From assembly GCF_020880815.1 (NCBI RefSeq), contig NZ_JAJITD010000001.1:248001-312000 (forward strand): a DNA stretch of 64,000 nucleotides, written 5' to 3'. Of this stretch, positions 29,041 through 37,940 are shown in pieces (position 1 is the stretch's first letter; every line of letters starts with the position of its first letter). The DNA is from Paraburkholderia sejongensis. GTDB taxonomy: Bacteria; Pseudomonadota; Gammaproteobacteria; Burkholderiales; Burkholderiaceae. The notes beneath the pieces were generated by a model. The model saw only the letters and a program-made list of their open reading frames with translations, was not told the DNA's origin and searched no databases. A program made the translations under genes and the position numbers.

Positions 29041-29225
29041 TGGGAGGTGCGTTATCGAACAGACGGCTCTAATACGTCCGTTTTAGTCAAAAGCGGCTGC
29101 AGGGTGGAGCGACTTCGGCGCAACCGGCAGGACCGGAAATGAGAGAAGTACGGTCAATGACGCCGGGAGAGTTCGAGCGTACAGGCAGCACGAAACAACG
29201 AATAAAGAAGTTCCGAGGGTACAAA

Positions 29226-29408
29226 ATGAAAAAATTCACACAACGCTTCCTGAGCGACGACAAGGGCGTGACGGCCATCGAATACGGGCTGATCGCGGGG
29301 TTGATCGTGCTGGTCATCGCGACAGCGGTGACAACGCTGGGTACCGACCTGAAGACGGTATTCACCAACATCTCGAACTCCATCACGGGTACGTCCGCAG
29401 CATCGTAA
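29226..29408 (+). CDS. flp: Flp-type type IVb pilin
   Basis: A 60-residue prepilin. It has a short basic leader, then the processing site KG/VTAIEY: Gly14 is the -1 residue, Glu19 is the conserved Glu at +5, and Tyr20 is present. A hydrophobic helix (about 21-40) and a short polar tail complete it. Cleavage by the CpaA peptidase would give a 46-residue subunit that polymerises into the Flp pilus. The start at 29226 (MKKFTQRFL) fits the family and follows GAGGGT; an in-frame codon at 29139 would add an implausible leader. It is the first gene of the Tad locus and followed by stem-loops. Confidence 0.95.
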   Translation: MKKFTQRFLSDDKGVTAIEYGLIAGLIVLVIATAVTTLGTDLKTVFTNISNSITGTSAAS

Positions 29409-29433
29409 GCGGCAGTTCATAAACGTTTTGTGT

Positions 29434-29461
29434 GGCATTCGGCGTAATCTCGCCGAGTGCC
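29434..29461 (+). other. stem-loop downstream of flp
   Basis: An 11-bp stem with one G-T pair (29434-29444 with 29451-29461, loop TAATCT), not followed by T. It lies 25 bases after the pilin stop. It probably stabilises the pilin message or attenuates transcription into the assembly genes, which are needed in lower amounts. Confidence 0.6.
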
Positions 29462-29498
29462 TCCCCTGCGTTTCTGCCGAATAGCGGTATTGATTAAT

Positions 29499-29521
29499 GC
29501 GAATTGAATATTTCAATTCGC
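29499..29521 (+). other. second perfect hairpin between flp and cpaA
   Basis: A 10-bp perfect stem with a TAT loop (29499-29508 with 29512-29521). It begins inside a possible ATG at 29497, which argues that cpaA starts further down at 29551. Confidence 0.6.
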
Positions 29522-29550
29522 GGCGCATCGCTTTGCCTGTCGAGTTCGAA

Positions 29551-30063
29551 ATGAGCGTCCTTTTGGGAACGGTTTTATTTATTGCCTGGGCCGCAGTCGT
29601 TGCAATAAGCGACTGCCGCGCGAGGCGCATTCCCAATTCAATTGTCATTGCGGGATTAGCGGCGGCATTCGGCTGCGCGCTATTCGCGGGCAATCCATTT
29701 CACACTACCTTCATTCAGTCGGCGACCGGCGCGGTAGTCGGTTTGCTTGTGCTCCTGCCGTTCTTCGCATTCGGTCTGATGGGCGCCGCGGACGTCAAGG
29801 TCTTCGCGGTGCTCGGCGCATGGTGCGGAATGCACGCGCTGCTCGGACTGTGGATGGCCGCGAGTCTCGCGGCCGGCGTGCACGCGTTGTGGCTGCTGAT
29901 CGTTACGCGCACCCGGCTCATGAGTCTCGGTCGCGCGGGCGCAGGCGCGCGGGTTGGCGCCACTTTCGAACTGGCGGGCCGCGCGGCGACACCGTATGGA
30001 GCCTGTCTGACGGTCGCCGCGACGCTCTGGCTGGTGCTGCAAACGGCCGGCGGGAGGATGTGA
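29551..30063 (+). CDS. cpaA: prepilin peptidase CpaA/TadV
   Basis: An aspartic prepilin peptidase of the TadV type, about 170 residues with four to five membrane helices. The two catalytic Asp motifs are seen as SDCRARRIPN near the end of the first helix and MGAADVKVFAVLGAW in the middle. It cleaves Flp and the TadE/TadG pseudopilins at the inner membrane. I start at 29551 (MSVLLGTVLF), which places the first helix at the N-terminus; an ATG at 29497 adds 18 residues and would overlap a hairpin. The stop TGA overlaps the tadE start (TGATG). Confidence 0.85.
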   Translation: MSVLLGTVLFIAWAAVVAISDCRARRIPNSIVIAGLAAAFGCALFAGNPFHTTFIQSATGAVVGLLVLLPFFAFGLMGAADVKVFAVLGAWCGMHALLGLWMAASLAAGVHALWLLIVTRTRLMSLGRAGAGARVGATFELAGRAATPYGACLTVAATLWLVLQTAGGRM

Positions 30064-30548
30064 TGAACACGCACAGCAGGCAGCGCGCACCGCGCGATCT
30101 GACGAGGCGCGCACGCAAGCAGCGGGGGATGGCGGCGATCGAATTCGCGCTGGTGTTCCCGCTGTTCTTCGTGATCCTCTACGCGATCGTCACGTACAGC
30201 CTGATTCTCGTCGCGCAGCAGAACCTGACGCTCGCCGCGTCCGAGGGCGCGCGCGCCGCGTTGAACTGGCAGAGCAATTCGTCGATGAGCGATGCGCTGA
30301 CCAGGCGCGCAAGCGCGGCTTGCGACGCCGCGAAACTGGTCGCGGCCACGCTCGTGCAGTCGATGCATTGCACGACCACGACCACGAGCTGCGGGCCGGG
30401 CAACGCGATGCAATGCATCAGCGTGTCGCTGAGCTTCGACTACAGCGCGAACCCACTCGTGCCGACCTTGCCCGGATTCGGCCTGGCGCTGCCCAACAAG
30501 CTATTCGGCAACGCGACCGTCCAACTCAATCCGGAGAACATCCAGTGA
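30063..30548 (+). CDS. tadE: TadE-family minor pilin
   Basis: A 161-residue TadE-like pseudopilin. A basic N-terminus leads to the prepilin-like site RG/MAAIEFALVFP and a membrane helix (about 24-46). The extracytoplasmic domain includes a Cys-containing loop (SMHCTTTTTSCGPG, then MQC). TadE proteins are processed by TadV and act in pilus initiation or surface presentation. The start at 30063 overlaps the cpaA stop and follows GGAGG. It is 121 bases before cpaB. Confidence 0.88.
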   Translation: MNTHSRQRAPRDLTRRARKQRGMAAIEFALVFPLFFVILYAIVTYSLILVAQQNLTLAASEGARAALNWQSNSSMSDALTRRASAACDAAKLVAATLVQSMHCTTTTTSCGPGNAMQCISVSLSFDYSANPLVPTLPGFGLALPNKLFGNATVQLNPENIQ

Positions 30549-30600
30549 TGCATGCGCCGGCCTTCCTCGTTTCGACCGCCGGTGTGCCAGCACGCGCGCG

Positions 30601-30617
30601 GCGCGACGCTTCGCGCG
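30601..30617. repeat. dispersed GCGCGACGCTTCGCGCG stem-loop, copy 1
   Basis: A 17-base self-complementary motif in the tadE-cpaB gap. The same 17 bases occur at 43962-43978 in the convergent gap before hfq2, the only two copies that I noticed. It resembles a REP-type palindromic element. Confidence 0.5.
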
Positions 30618-30669
30618 GTATAGCGCGCGGGGTTTCTCTCAACCGACGCAGTTTTTCGCACGACCTGTC

Positions 30670-31632
30670 ATGCCGAATCTGACCAAAATTCTTGCCGGTG
30701 TCCTGATCGCGATCGCGCTGCTGCTCGGTCTGTTCGCGTGGTCGCTGTCGCGCCGTCCGGCGCCGGTCGCGGTCGCGCCGGTGGCCGAGGCGAGCTTCCC
30801 GGTGGTGGTCGCGACCCGCACGCTGGCGGGCGGCAAGCCGATCACCGTCGACGCACTGCGCGTGCAGAAGCTGCCGATCAATCCGAACGGCGCGTTCACC
30901 GATCCGTCGCAACTGCTCGGCCGCGTGCCGAATGCCGACATCGGCCCCGACTCGCCGGTGCTCGAAGCACAACTGTCGTCGGGTCTGGCCGAGCGGATCG
31001 AGCCGGGCGAGCGCGCGCTGTCGGTGCGCGTCGACGAAGGCAATGCGGTCGGCAACCGGCTGCGGCCGGGCAATTTCGTCGATGTGTTCTTCACGCTCAA
31101 ACGCGACGGCAATCCGGGCAGCGGCGCCGAGATCGACCGGACCCAGGCGCGGCTGCTGCTGTCGAAAGTGCGCGTGCTCGCGTTCGGCGGCGCAACCACG
31201 ACCAGCGACGCTGGCGGCGATCCGAACGGTCTGGTGCGCACCGCGGTGCTCGCGGTGCCGGTCGCCGACGTCGATCGTCTGACGCTCGCCGAGAGTTCAG
31301 GCCGGCTGGTTCTCGCGTTGCGTAATCCGAAGGATCCCGAAGTATTGGATCAGGACTCGCTGCCGGCCTATCCGGCGGTATTGAAAACCGCCGCGCGCGC
31401 GGGCAGCGAACCGCTGCCGGATTCGACCCGGGCGGCGGCCGGTGTTGCGCTCGACGCGTTGTCGGGCGCCGGCAACGGCGCCGCGCACCCGGCGGCGCCG
31501 CGTGCGCCGACGGCGGCACCGATCGCGCCGACGCGCGTCGCGAGCAACGCGGGCGGCGCCGGCGGCACGGGCCGCACAAGAGGCGGTATCGAAGTGATAA
31601 GGGGTGGGCGAGCCGAAACGGTCGCCTGGTAA
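30670..31632 (+). CDS. cpaB: Flp pilus assembly protein CpaB/RcpC
   Basis: A 320-residue periplasmic protein with an N-terminal membrane anchor (about 7-25). Next comes a SAF-type domain (VVVATRTLAGGKPITVDALRVQKLP, about 47-75), then the RcpC/CpaB domain (RALSVRVDEGNAVGNRLRPGNFVDVFFTLK). The tail is Ala/Pro-rich. Family knowledge places it beside the secretin, where it stabilises the channel. It lies 41 bases before cpaC. The upstream ribosome binding site is weak. Confidence 0.92.
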   Translation: MPNLTKILAGVLIAIALLLGLFAWSLSRRPAPVAVAPVAEASFPVVVATRTLAGGKPITVDALRVQKLPINPNGAFTDPSQLLGRVPNADIGPDSPVLEAQLSSGLAERIEPGERALSVRVDEGNAVGNRLRPGNFVDVFFTLKRDGNPGSGAEIDRTQARLLLSKVRVLAFGGATTTSDAGGDPNGLVRTAVLAVPVADVDRLTLAESSGRLVLALRNPKDPEVLDQDSLPAYPAVLKTAARAGSEPLPDSTRAAAGVALDALSGAGNGAAHPAAPRAPTAAPIAPTRVASNAGGAGGTGRTRGGIEVIRGGRAETVAW

Positions 31633-31673
31633 GCGGTTTCAGGGAGCGGGCGGCCAGTCGCGTCCATAACTAC

Positions 31674-33104
31674 ATGACAAAACGGATTTTTGCTTTGAGA
31701 AAGGCTGCGTGGCTCGGGCTGGCTTTGCTGGGCGTGTCGGCTATCACCGATGCGGCCTCGCCGGCGCAGCGGGCGGCGGCCGCGCGCGCGTCGCAAACCC
31801 ATCAGCCGGCGAGCGAGAACGCCCCGGCCGATTTCAACGCGGCGTCGCAGAACGTCGAGCTAACGGTCGGCGCGCAGCGCCAGATCGGCGTCGGCCATGC
31901 ATTGCAGCGGGTTGCGATCGGCGACCCGAACGTCGCCGACGTGCTGATCGTCAAGGGCGACAAGCGCGGCGGCGTGCTGCTGGTCGGCAAGGCCGCCGGC
32001 ACCACCAGCCTGATGGTGTGGACCCGCGATCGCGAGCTGCCGCTGAACTACACGGTCAACGTGACCACGCCGGCCGCGGCGTCGCTGCTCGGCGCCGATA
32101 CGCCGAGCGTGAAGGTGCTCGGCAGCACCGCGCTGGTGTCCGGTTCGACCGCGACGATGGAATCGCACCAGCGCGCGGTGGTCGCCGCGCAAGGCGCGCT
32201 CGGCAAGGACGGCACCGTGTTCGACACATCGACGGTGGCGAACCGCGCGGTCGTGCAGGTCGACGTGCGGGTGGTCGAGTTCAGCCGCTCGGTGCTGAAG
32301 GAAATCGGCTTCAACTTCATGAAGAACAACAACGGCTTCACGTTCGGCTCGTTCGCGCCGTCGTCGTTGACCTCGTTTACGGGCGGCGGCACCCCGGCGC
32401 TCGACGTGACCAGCACGACGCCGATCTCGTCGGCCTTCAACCTGATCTTCAACTCGGCCTCGCGCGGGCTGTTCGCGAATCTGAGCCTGCTGGAAGGCAA
32501 CAATCTCGCGCGCGTGCTGGCCGAGCCGACACTGGTCGCGCTGTCGGGGCAGAGCGCGAGCTTCCTCGCCGGCGGCGAAGTGCCGGTGCCGGTGCCGCAG
32601 GCGCTCGGCGAGACCTCGATCGAATACAAGTCGTACGGGATCGGGCTGACCGTCACGCCGACCGTGCTGAGCCCGCAGCGGATCGCGCTGAAGGTCGCGC
32701 CCGAGGCGAGCCAGCTCGACTTCACGCACGCGGTGACGATCAGCAGCGTGTCGGTGCCGGCGTTCATCACGCGGCGCGCCGATACCACGGTCGAACTCGG
32801 CGACGGCGAGAGCTTCGTGATCGGCGGGCTGATCGATCGCGAGACCGCGTCGAACGTGTCGAAGGTGCCGCTGCTCGGCGACCTGCCGGTGCTCGGCGCG
32901 TTCTTCAAGCAGTTGAGCTATCAGCAGAGCGAACGGGAACTCGTGATCATCGTGACGCCGCATCTGGTGTCGCCGCTCGCGAAAGGCGCGAGCCTGCCGT
33001 CGACGCCGGGCGAGCAGTCCGAGCAGCGCAACGCGCCGGTATGGCGTTCGCTGATCGGCGGCTTCGCCGCGCCGCGCGACGCGGTGCCGGGATTTTCGAA
33101 ATGA
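31674..33104 (+). CDS. cpaC: outer-membrane secretin CpaC/RcpA
   Basis: A 476-residue secretin of the Tad system. After a signal peptide (cut near 27), the N-terminal domain carries VGHALQRVAIGDPNVADVLIV. A BON/N-type domain follows, then the secretin core with VDVRVVEFSRSVLKEIGFN, ALSGQSASFLAGGEVPVPVPQ and the C-terminal VPLLGDLPVLGAFFK motif typical of secretins. It forms the outer-membrane pore for the Flp pilus. The position after cpaB is canonical. Confidence 0.94.
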   Translation: MTKRIFALRKAAWLGLALLGVSAITDAASPAQRAAAARASQTHQPASENAPADFNAASQNVELTVGAQRQIGVGHALQRVAIGDPNVADVLIVKGDKRGGVLLVGKAAGTTSLMVWTRDRELPLNYTVNVTTPAAASLLGADTPSVKVLGSTALVSGSTATMESHQRAVVAAQGALGKDGTVFDTSTVANRAVVQVDVRVVEFSRSVLKEIGFNFMKNNNGFTFGSFAPSSLTSFTGGGTPALDVTSTTPISSAFNLIFNSASRGLFANLSLLEGNNLARVLAEPTLVALSGQSASFLAGGEVPVPVPQALGETSIEYKSYGIGLTVTPTVLSPQRIALKVAPEASQLDFTHAVTISSVSVPAFITRRADTTVELGDGESFVIGGLIDRETASNVSKVPLLGDLPVLGAFFKQLSYQQSERELVIIVTPHLVSPLAKGASLPSTPGEQSEQRNAPVWRSLIGGFAAPRDAVPGFSK

Positions 33105-33191
33105 CGCCGGCACGCGCGGCAGCGCGCACGCGCACCGGCACGCAGTACGACGCGGCGGCCTCGCAGCCGATGCCGCAAGAGGATGTTCAAC

Positions 33192-34433
33192 ATGAACGCG
33201 AGAACGTATTCGTTGACTGAACGGGCGATCACCGACCATTTCGTGTTCGCGTCGCTTGCCGACGAACACGTGCATTGGCTCGCCAATACGCTGGTCAACG
33301 CGGGCATGGTCGAGGCCTCGACGCTCGATCCGACGCTGCTGCTCCAGCGCATCGCGACGCTCAATCCGTCGCTGGTATTCGTCGACTTTTCGTGCGGCCG
33401 AGGCGCGGCGGCGAGCGCGGCCGCGAGCGCGGTGCGCGCGAATCATCCGGCGCTGCAGATCGTCGCGCTCGGCTCGCTGGCCGAGCCCGAGAGCGCGCTG
33501 GCCGCGCTGCGGGCCGGGGTGCGCGACTTCATCGATCTGTCGGGGCCGCCCGAAGACGCGCTGCGGATCGCGCGCCAGGTGCTCGACAACCTGGTCGAAC
33601 CGGTCAGCCGCCACGGCAAGGTCACCGCGCTGCTCGGCGCGCGCGTCGGCATGGGCGTGAGCACGCTGGCCGCGAACCTGGGCGTGCTGATGCAGCGGCG
33701 CGACGTCGCCCATGGGCGCCAGGCCGCGCTGCTCGATCTCGGCCTGCCGGCCGGCGACGGCTCGCTGCTCCTGAACACCCGCAGCGAATTCAATTTCGTG
33801 GAGGCGGTGCGCAATTTGCGCCGCTTCGATCAGACCTTCGTGCATACCGCGCTGTCGCATCACGCGAGCGGTCTCGCGCTGACCACGTTGCCGCCGAATC
33901 TGGCCGACATGCGCGAGGTGTCGTACTCGTCGTCGATCGGTTTGCTGACCCGGCTGCGCGCGTTCTTCGACCAGCAACTGATCGACCTCGGCGGCTTCAG
34001 CAACAGTGAATTCATCGCGCACGTGGTGCAGGCGGCCGACGAAACCTGGCTGCTGTGCGACCAGGGCGTCGCGTCGATCGTGTCGGCGGTCAGCGTGCTC
34101 GACGCGCTGCGCGAAGAGGGCGTCGATACCGCTGGCGTGCGCCTGATCGTCAACAAGTTCGACGCCGACCTCGGGCTCGCCGCCGCGCAGATCGCGCAGC
34201 GCCTCGAGGTGCCGTTGCTCGCGACGCTGCCCGAGCGGCGCATCCCGCTCGGCCAGGCGGTCAATCAGGGTCATCTGCTGGTCGACGTCGCGCCGCGCGA
34301 TCCGTACGTGCGCGCGCTCGAACCGCTGATCGAACGGCTCGGCGGCGCGCAGGCGGCGGCCGGCCACGCACGCGGCAAGTCGCCGCTCGGTGCGCTCAAG
34401 CGCCTCATTCCCACTACTCCCAAGCGGTCCTAA
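33192..34433 (+). CDS. cpaE: pilus assembly localisation ATPase CpaE/TadZ
   Basis: A 413-residue TadZ: a receiver-like N-terminal domain (about 1-125) followed by a MinD/ParA-like ATPase domain. The P-loop region reads GARVGMGVST (about 149-158) and lacks the usual Lys residues of the deviant Walker A, a feature reported for several TadZ proteins. It places the Tad machine at the cell pole. The start at 33192 is chosen because AAGAGG at 33177-33182 is well spaced for it; an ATG at 33183 abuts that site. It sits between cpaC and cpaF. Confidence 0.9.
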   Translation: MNARTYSLTERAITDHFVFASLADEHVHWLANTLVNAGMVEASTLDPTLLLQRIATLNPSLVFVDFSCGRGAAASAAASAVRANHPALQIVALGSLAEPESALAALRAGVRDFIDLSGPPEDALRIARQVLDNLVEPVSRHGKVTALLGARVGMGVSTLAANLGVLMQRRDVAHGRQAALLDLGLPAGDGSLLLNTRSEFNFVEAVRNLRRFDQTFVHTALSHHASGLALTTLPPNLADMREVSYSSSIGLLTRLRAFFDQQLIDLGGFSNSEFIAHVVQAADETWLLCDQGVASIVSAVSVLDALREEGVDTAGVRLIVNKFDADLGLAAAQIAQRLEVPLLATLPERRIPLGQAVNQGHLLVDVAPRDPYVRALEPLIERLGGAQAAAGHARGKSPLGALKRLIPTTPKRS

Positions 34434-34436
34434 ACG

Positions 34437-35846
34437 ATGGCAAAAGAGATCCAGTTTGCCGACGACGCGCCGGCGTTCGCGCATAGCCAGCAGTTCCAGG
34501 ACATCAAGAACGCGGCGCACGAGCACCTGCTCACGCGTATCGAAGAGCTCGGCTCCGAGTTTGGCCGCTGGTCGCGAAACGCGATCAACCAGTTCGTCGA
34601 TCTCGAGATGGACAGCTTCGTCAGGCTGCGCCGCATTCCGATCAACGAGAGCGAAGTGCGGCTGATCGCCGAGGCGCTGACCAAGGAGCTTGCTGGCTTC
34701 GGGCCGATCGAGGATCTGCTCGCCGATCCGGCCGTCGAAGATATCCTGATCAACGGCTACAACGACGTGTACGTGTCGCGCCACGGCATCCTCACGCGCA
34801 TCCAGGTGCGCTTTGCCGACAACGCGCATCTGCTGCGGATCGTCCGGCGCATTCTCGCGCCGATCGGCCGGCGGCTGGACGAATCGAACCCGATGGTCGA
34901 CGCGCGCCTGCCGAACGGCGGCCGCGTGAACGTGGTGATCGAGCCGCTGTCGATCGACGGGCCGATCGTGTCGATCCGCAAGTTCCGCAAGGATCCGATG
35001 CGGCCCGACGATCTGCTCGCCAACGGCACCTACAACGCGGAGATCGGCGCGCTGCTCGAAGCGGCGGTCGCCGCGCGCTGCAACGTGCTGGTCGCGGGCG
35101 GCACGAGCTCGGGCAAGACCTCGCTGCTGAACGCGCTGGCGTTCCATATTCCGGACGCCGAACGGGTCGTGACGATCGAGGACACCGCCGAGCTGTCGCT
35201 GAACCACCCGCACGTGGTGCGGCTCGAAAGCCGTCCGGGCGGCTTCGACGGCGCCGGTGTCGTGACGATTCGCGATCTGCTGCGCAATACGCTGCGGATG
35301 CGGCCGGACCGCATCATCGTCGGCGAAGTGCGCGGCGGCGAAGTGCTCGAAATGCTGCAGGCGATGAACACCGGCCACGACGGTTCGATGGGCACCGTGC
35401 ACGCGAGCTCGCCGCGCGAGTGTCTGTACCGGCTTGAAATGCTGGCCGGCTTCGCGGGCTTCCAGGGCACCGAGTCGAGCCTGCGCCGGCAGATCGCCAA
35501 TGCGATCGACTTCATCGTGCAGATCGGCCGGCTGTCGAACGGCCGGCGGCGGATCCTGTCGATCACCGAGGTCACCGGTCTGTCGGACAACATCATCGCG
35601 ACCCAGGAGCTGTATCGCTACGAGCCGATCGTGACGGCCGAGGGCGAGGAACTCGATAACTGGGTGTCGCTCGGGATTCATCCGCACTCGCCGAAACTCG
35701 CGCGCTTCCGCCAGACGCTTGGCGGCGGCGACGCGGGGCAGGGCTTCGGCGGCGGCGGCGGGTTCGGCGGCGGCAGCGGCGGCGGTTTTGGCGGGGGCTT
35801 CGGAGGCGGCGGTGGCGGCGGCTTTGGCGGAGGCTTCAATGTCTAG
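34437..35846 (+). CDS. cpaF: Tad secretion ATPase CpaF/TadA
   Basis: A 469-residue GspE-family ATPase that powers pilus assembly (and possibly retraction) from the cytoplasm. Walker A GGTSSGKT is at 221-228. The Asp box (TIEDTAEL), Walker B region (RIIVGEVRGGEVLEMLQAMNTGHDGSMGTVHASS) and His box are intact. Unusually, the last ~40 residues (about 429-469) are a Gly/Phe-only-type tail of GFGGG repeats not needed for catalysis. It starts 3 bases after the cpaE stop and overlaps tadB by 8 bases. Confidence 0.94.
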   Translation: MAKEIQFADDAPAFAHSQQFQDIKNAAHEHLLTRIEELGSEFGRWSRNAINQFVDLEMDSFVRLRRIPINESEVRLIAEALTKELAGFGPIEDLLADPAVEDILINGYNDVYVSRHGILTRIQVRFADNAHLLRIVRRILAPIGRRLDESNPMVDARLPNGGRVNVVIEPLSIDGPIVSIRKFRKDPMRPDDLLANGTYNAEIGALLEAAVAARCNVLVAGGTSSGKTSLLNALAFHIPDAERVVTIEDTAELSLNHPHVVRLESRPGGFDGAGVVTIRDLLRNTLRMRPDRIIVGEVRGGEVLEMLQAMNTGHDGSMGTVHASSPRECLYRLEMLAGFAGFQGTESSLRRQIANAIDFIVQIGRLSNGRRRILSITEVTGLSDNIIATQELYRYEPIVTAEGEELDNWVSLGIHPHSPKLARFRQTLGGGDAGQGFGGGGGFGGGSGGGFGGGFGGGGGGGFGGGFNV

Positions 35847-36921
35847 CGCGATCCTGGTCTGCGTGGCGCTCGCGCTCGTGTGCGCGGCGCTCGCGCTGCT
35901 GCTGTGGCAGCGCGGCACGCAACGCAAAGGCCAGGCGAGCGTCGCCCGCTATATCGATAGCCGGATGGCGTCGGCGGCGTCGCCGGCCGGCGCGGCCGCG
36001 GGTGGGGTGGGCGGCATCGGCGGAATCAGTGGCACTAGCGGCGGCGCGGCGGCCGGTGCGCAGCGCGCGCCGCGTGCGACGGCGGCCGCGGCTGCGGCCC
36101 GCGCGTCGTCTCCATTGATCGCGCCGACAGCGCCCTCGGCCGACGCCGACTGGCGCGAGCGCGCGCAGTACCTGTACGCGCGGGCCCGCTTCACGGTGCT
36201 GTACGCGCTGACCCGCGCGGGTCTGGCCGATGCCAAAGGTCCGCTGACGCTCGGCGCGCTGCTGGTGCTCGCGCTGTGCGGCTGGGCCGCGCTGGCGGGC
36301 GGCCTGATGGCGTTCTGCGCGACGCTGGCCGTCTGCGCGATGGGTTTCTATTTCCTGCTGACGATCCGCGCGGCGAAGCGTCGCCAGCAGATCGTGCGGC
36401 AACTGCCGCTGTTTCTCGACGGCATCGTGCGGCTCATCACGCTCGGCAACAGCGTGCCGGCCGCGTTCCAGGCCGCGTTGCAGAGCACCGAGGCGCCGCT
36501 GCGCGACTGTCTCGACTACGTGTCGCGGATGCTGCGCACCGGCGTCGAAATCGATCGCGCGCTGTCGCAGGTCGCGGCGATCTACGGCGTGCGCGAGCTC
36601 GAACTGGTCGGCGCGGTGCTGCGGCTGTCGGTCAAGTACGGCGGCCGTGCGGACGTGATGCTCGACCGGATGGCGTCGTTCATGCGCGATCTCGAACAGG
36701 CCGAGCGCGAACTGGTCGCGATGTCGGCGGAAACGCGCCTGTCTTCATGGGTGCTGGCGATGCTGCCGGTCGGCATCGGCGGCTTCCTGATCCTTTCCAA
36801 TCCGAAGTATTTCGCGTCGATGTGGTTCGACCCGAGCGGACGCCAGCTCGTCTATCTCGCGTTCGGCCTGCAACTGGTCGGCGCGTATCTGCTGTACCGC
36901 ATGACGCGCCTGAGGGACTGA
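35839..36921 (+). CDS. tadB: Tad pilus inner-membrane platform protein TadB
   Basis: A 360-residue type II/IV secretion F-domain protein. It has an N-terminal membrane helix (about 3-23) and a Gly/Ala/Ser-rich linker (about 45-95), unusually long and repetitive. Two helices (about 135-175) precede the T2SF domain (about 190-320: QLPLFLDGIVRLITLGNSVPAAFQAAL), and helices close the C-terminus. It forms the inner-membrane platform with TadC. The start at 35839 overlaps cpaF by 8 bases. Confidence 0.9.
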   Translation: MSSAILVCVALALVCAALALLLWQRGTQRKGQASVARYIDSRMASAASPAGAAAGGVGGIGGISGTSGGAAAGAQRAPRATAAAAAARASSPLIAPTAPSADADWRERAQYLYARARFTVLYALTRAGLADAKGPLTLGALLVLALCGWAALAGGLMAFCATLAVCAMGFYFLLTIRAAKRRQQIVRQLPLFLDGIVRLITLGNSVPAAFQAALQSTEAPLRDCLDYVSRMLRTGVEIDRALSQVAAIYGVRELELVGAVLRLSVKYGGRADVMLDRMASFMRDLEQAERELVAMSAETRLSSWVLAMLPVGIGGFLILSNPKYFASMWFDPSGRQLVYLAFGLQLVGAYLLYRMTRLRD

Positions 36922-36923
36922 CG

Positions 36924-37931
36924 ATGCAAGCTCGACAACTCGTCGTTCTCGCTCTGCTGCTGGCCGCGCTCGCGGCGCTGCTGCTCGCGGGTCTCGTGCT
37001 CGCGCGGGTGGTGGCGGTGCGGCGCAGCGAGCGCACGCTGCGCCAGGCGCTCGACGAGCGCGCGTTGCAAAGCGCGGCGCTCGCCGCGGCCGCGCGCGGT
37101 GGCGACGCCGCGCAGGGCAACGCGAAGCCGGCGCCGCGCGCGGCCCGGCCGCAAGGTTTCAAGGGGCTGCTGGAGCGCTTCGCACACACCGGCATGCGCT
37201 GGCTCGATACGCCGTTCGGCCGCCAGGTGGTCGCCCAGGAAGAGCGCCGTCTGCTCGAACAGTGCGGTTTCGTCGATACGCGCAGCCGCGGGCTGTTCCT
37301 GATCGCGCGACTGGCCGGCATGCTGGTGCTGCCGCTCGTGATCGGCGTGCTGCTGAACGGCCACGTGGCCGGCGTGCGCTACGTCGCGTTCGTGCTGGCC
37401 GCCGCGATGGCCGGCTTCATGCTGCCCAAGTTCGTGCTCGCGCGGCGCGCGAGCCGGCGCCGCAACGGCGTCGTCAACGAACTGCCGCTGCTGGTCGATC
37501 TGCTGCGGCTGTTGCAGGGCGTCGGGCTGTCGCTCGATCAGGCGTTGCAGGTGATCGTCGCCGAGTTTCGCGCGATGCTGCCGGTGCTCGCGAGCGAGCT
37601 CGAAATCGCGCAGCGCCAGTTCGCGACCGGCCGCACCCGCGAGCAGTCGCTGAACCGGCTGTCGTCGAGTTACGACAACGAGGATTTGCGCGCGGTGGTG
37701 CGTCTGCTGGTGCAGGTGGACCGCCACGGCGGCGCGGTGCAGGAGCCGCTCAAGCAGTTCGGCGACCGGCTGCGCGAAGCGCGCCGCGCGATGCTGCGCG
37801 AGCGCATCGGCCGTCTGACCGTGAAGATGACCGGCGTGATGATCGTCACGCTGCTGCCGGCGCTGATGATCGTGACCGCCGGGCCCGGTGTGCTGGCGGT
37901 TCAGCATTCGTTTCGCACGGCGAAGCATTAA
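36924..37931 (+). CDS. tadC: Tad pilus inner-membrane platform protein TadC
   Basis: A 335-residue partner of TadB. It has an N-terminal membrane helix (about 6-30), a basic segment and two helices near 125-175. The T2SF domain follows (NELPLLVDLLRLLQGVGLSLDQALQVI), then a C-terminal helix (MIVTLLPALMIVTAGPG). The ATG at 36924 lies 2 bases after the tadB stop (36919-36921), indicating coupling. Confidence 0.9.
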   Translation: MQARQLVVLALLLAALAALLLAGLVLARVVAVRRSERTLRQALDERALQSAALAAAARGGDAAQGNAKPAPRAARPQGFKGLLERFAHTGMRWLDTPFGRQVVAQEERRLLEQCGFVDTRSRGLFLIARLAGMLVLPLVIGVLLNGHVAGVRYVAFVLAAAMAGFMLPKFVLARRASRRRNGVVNELPLLVDLLRLLQGVGLSLDQALQVIVAEFRAMLPVLASELEIAQRQFATGRTREQSLNRLSSSYDNEDLRAVVRLLVQVDRHGGAVQEPLKQFGDRLREARRAMLRERIGRLTVKMTGVMIVTLLPALMIVTAGPGVLAVQHSFRTAKH

Positions 37932-37940
37932 GGATTTTCC

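Larger units (their letters stand above)
28570..29225. other. regulatory intergenic region upstream of flp
   Basis: A 656-base gap between divergent genes, notably AT-richer than its surroundings from about 28860 to 29060. It contains a sigma54-like motif, a strong sigma70-like promoter and a palindrome, listed separately. Several TAACG/GTTACG boxes lie between 28776 and 28825. A GTG/ATG reading upstream of flp (from 29139) is not supported as coding. Confidence 0.6.

Noticed and set aside
31860..35927. A 1355-codon open frame on the minus strand opposite cpaC, cpaE and cpaF
   Set aside because: Same reason: three well-supported Tad genes lie on the other strand, and the antisense product has biased composition.
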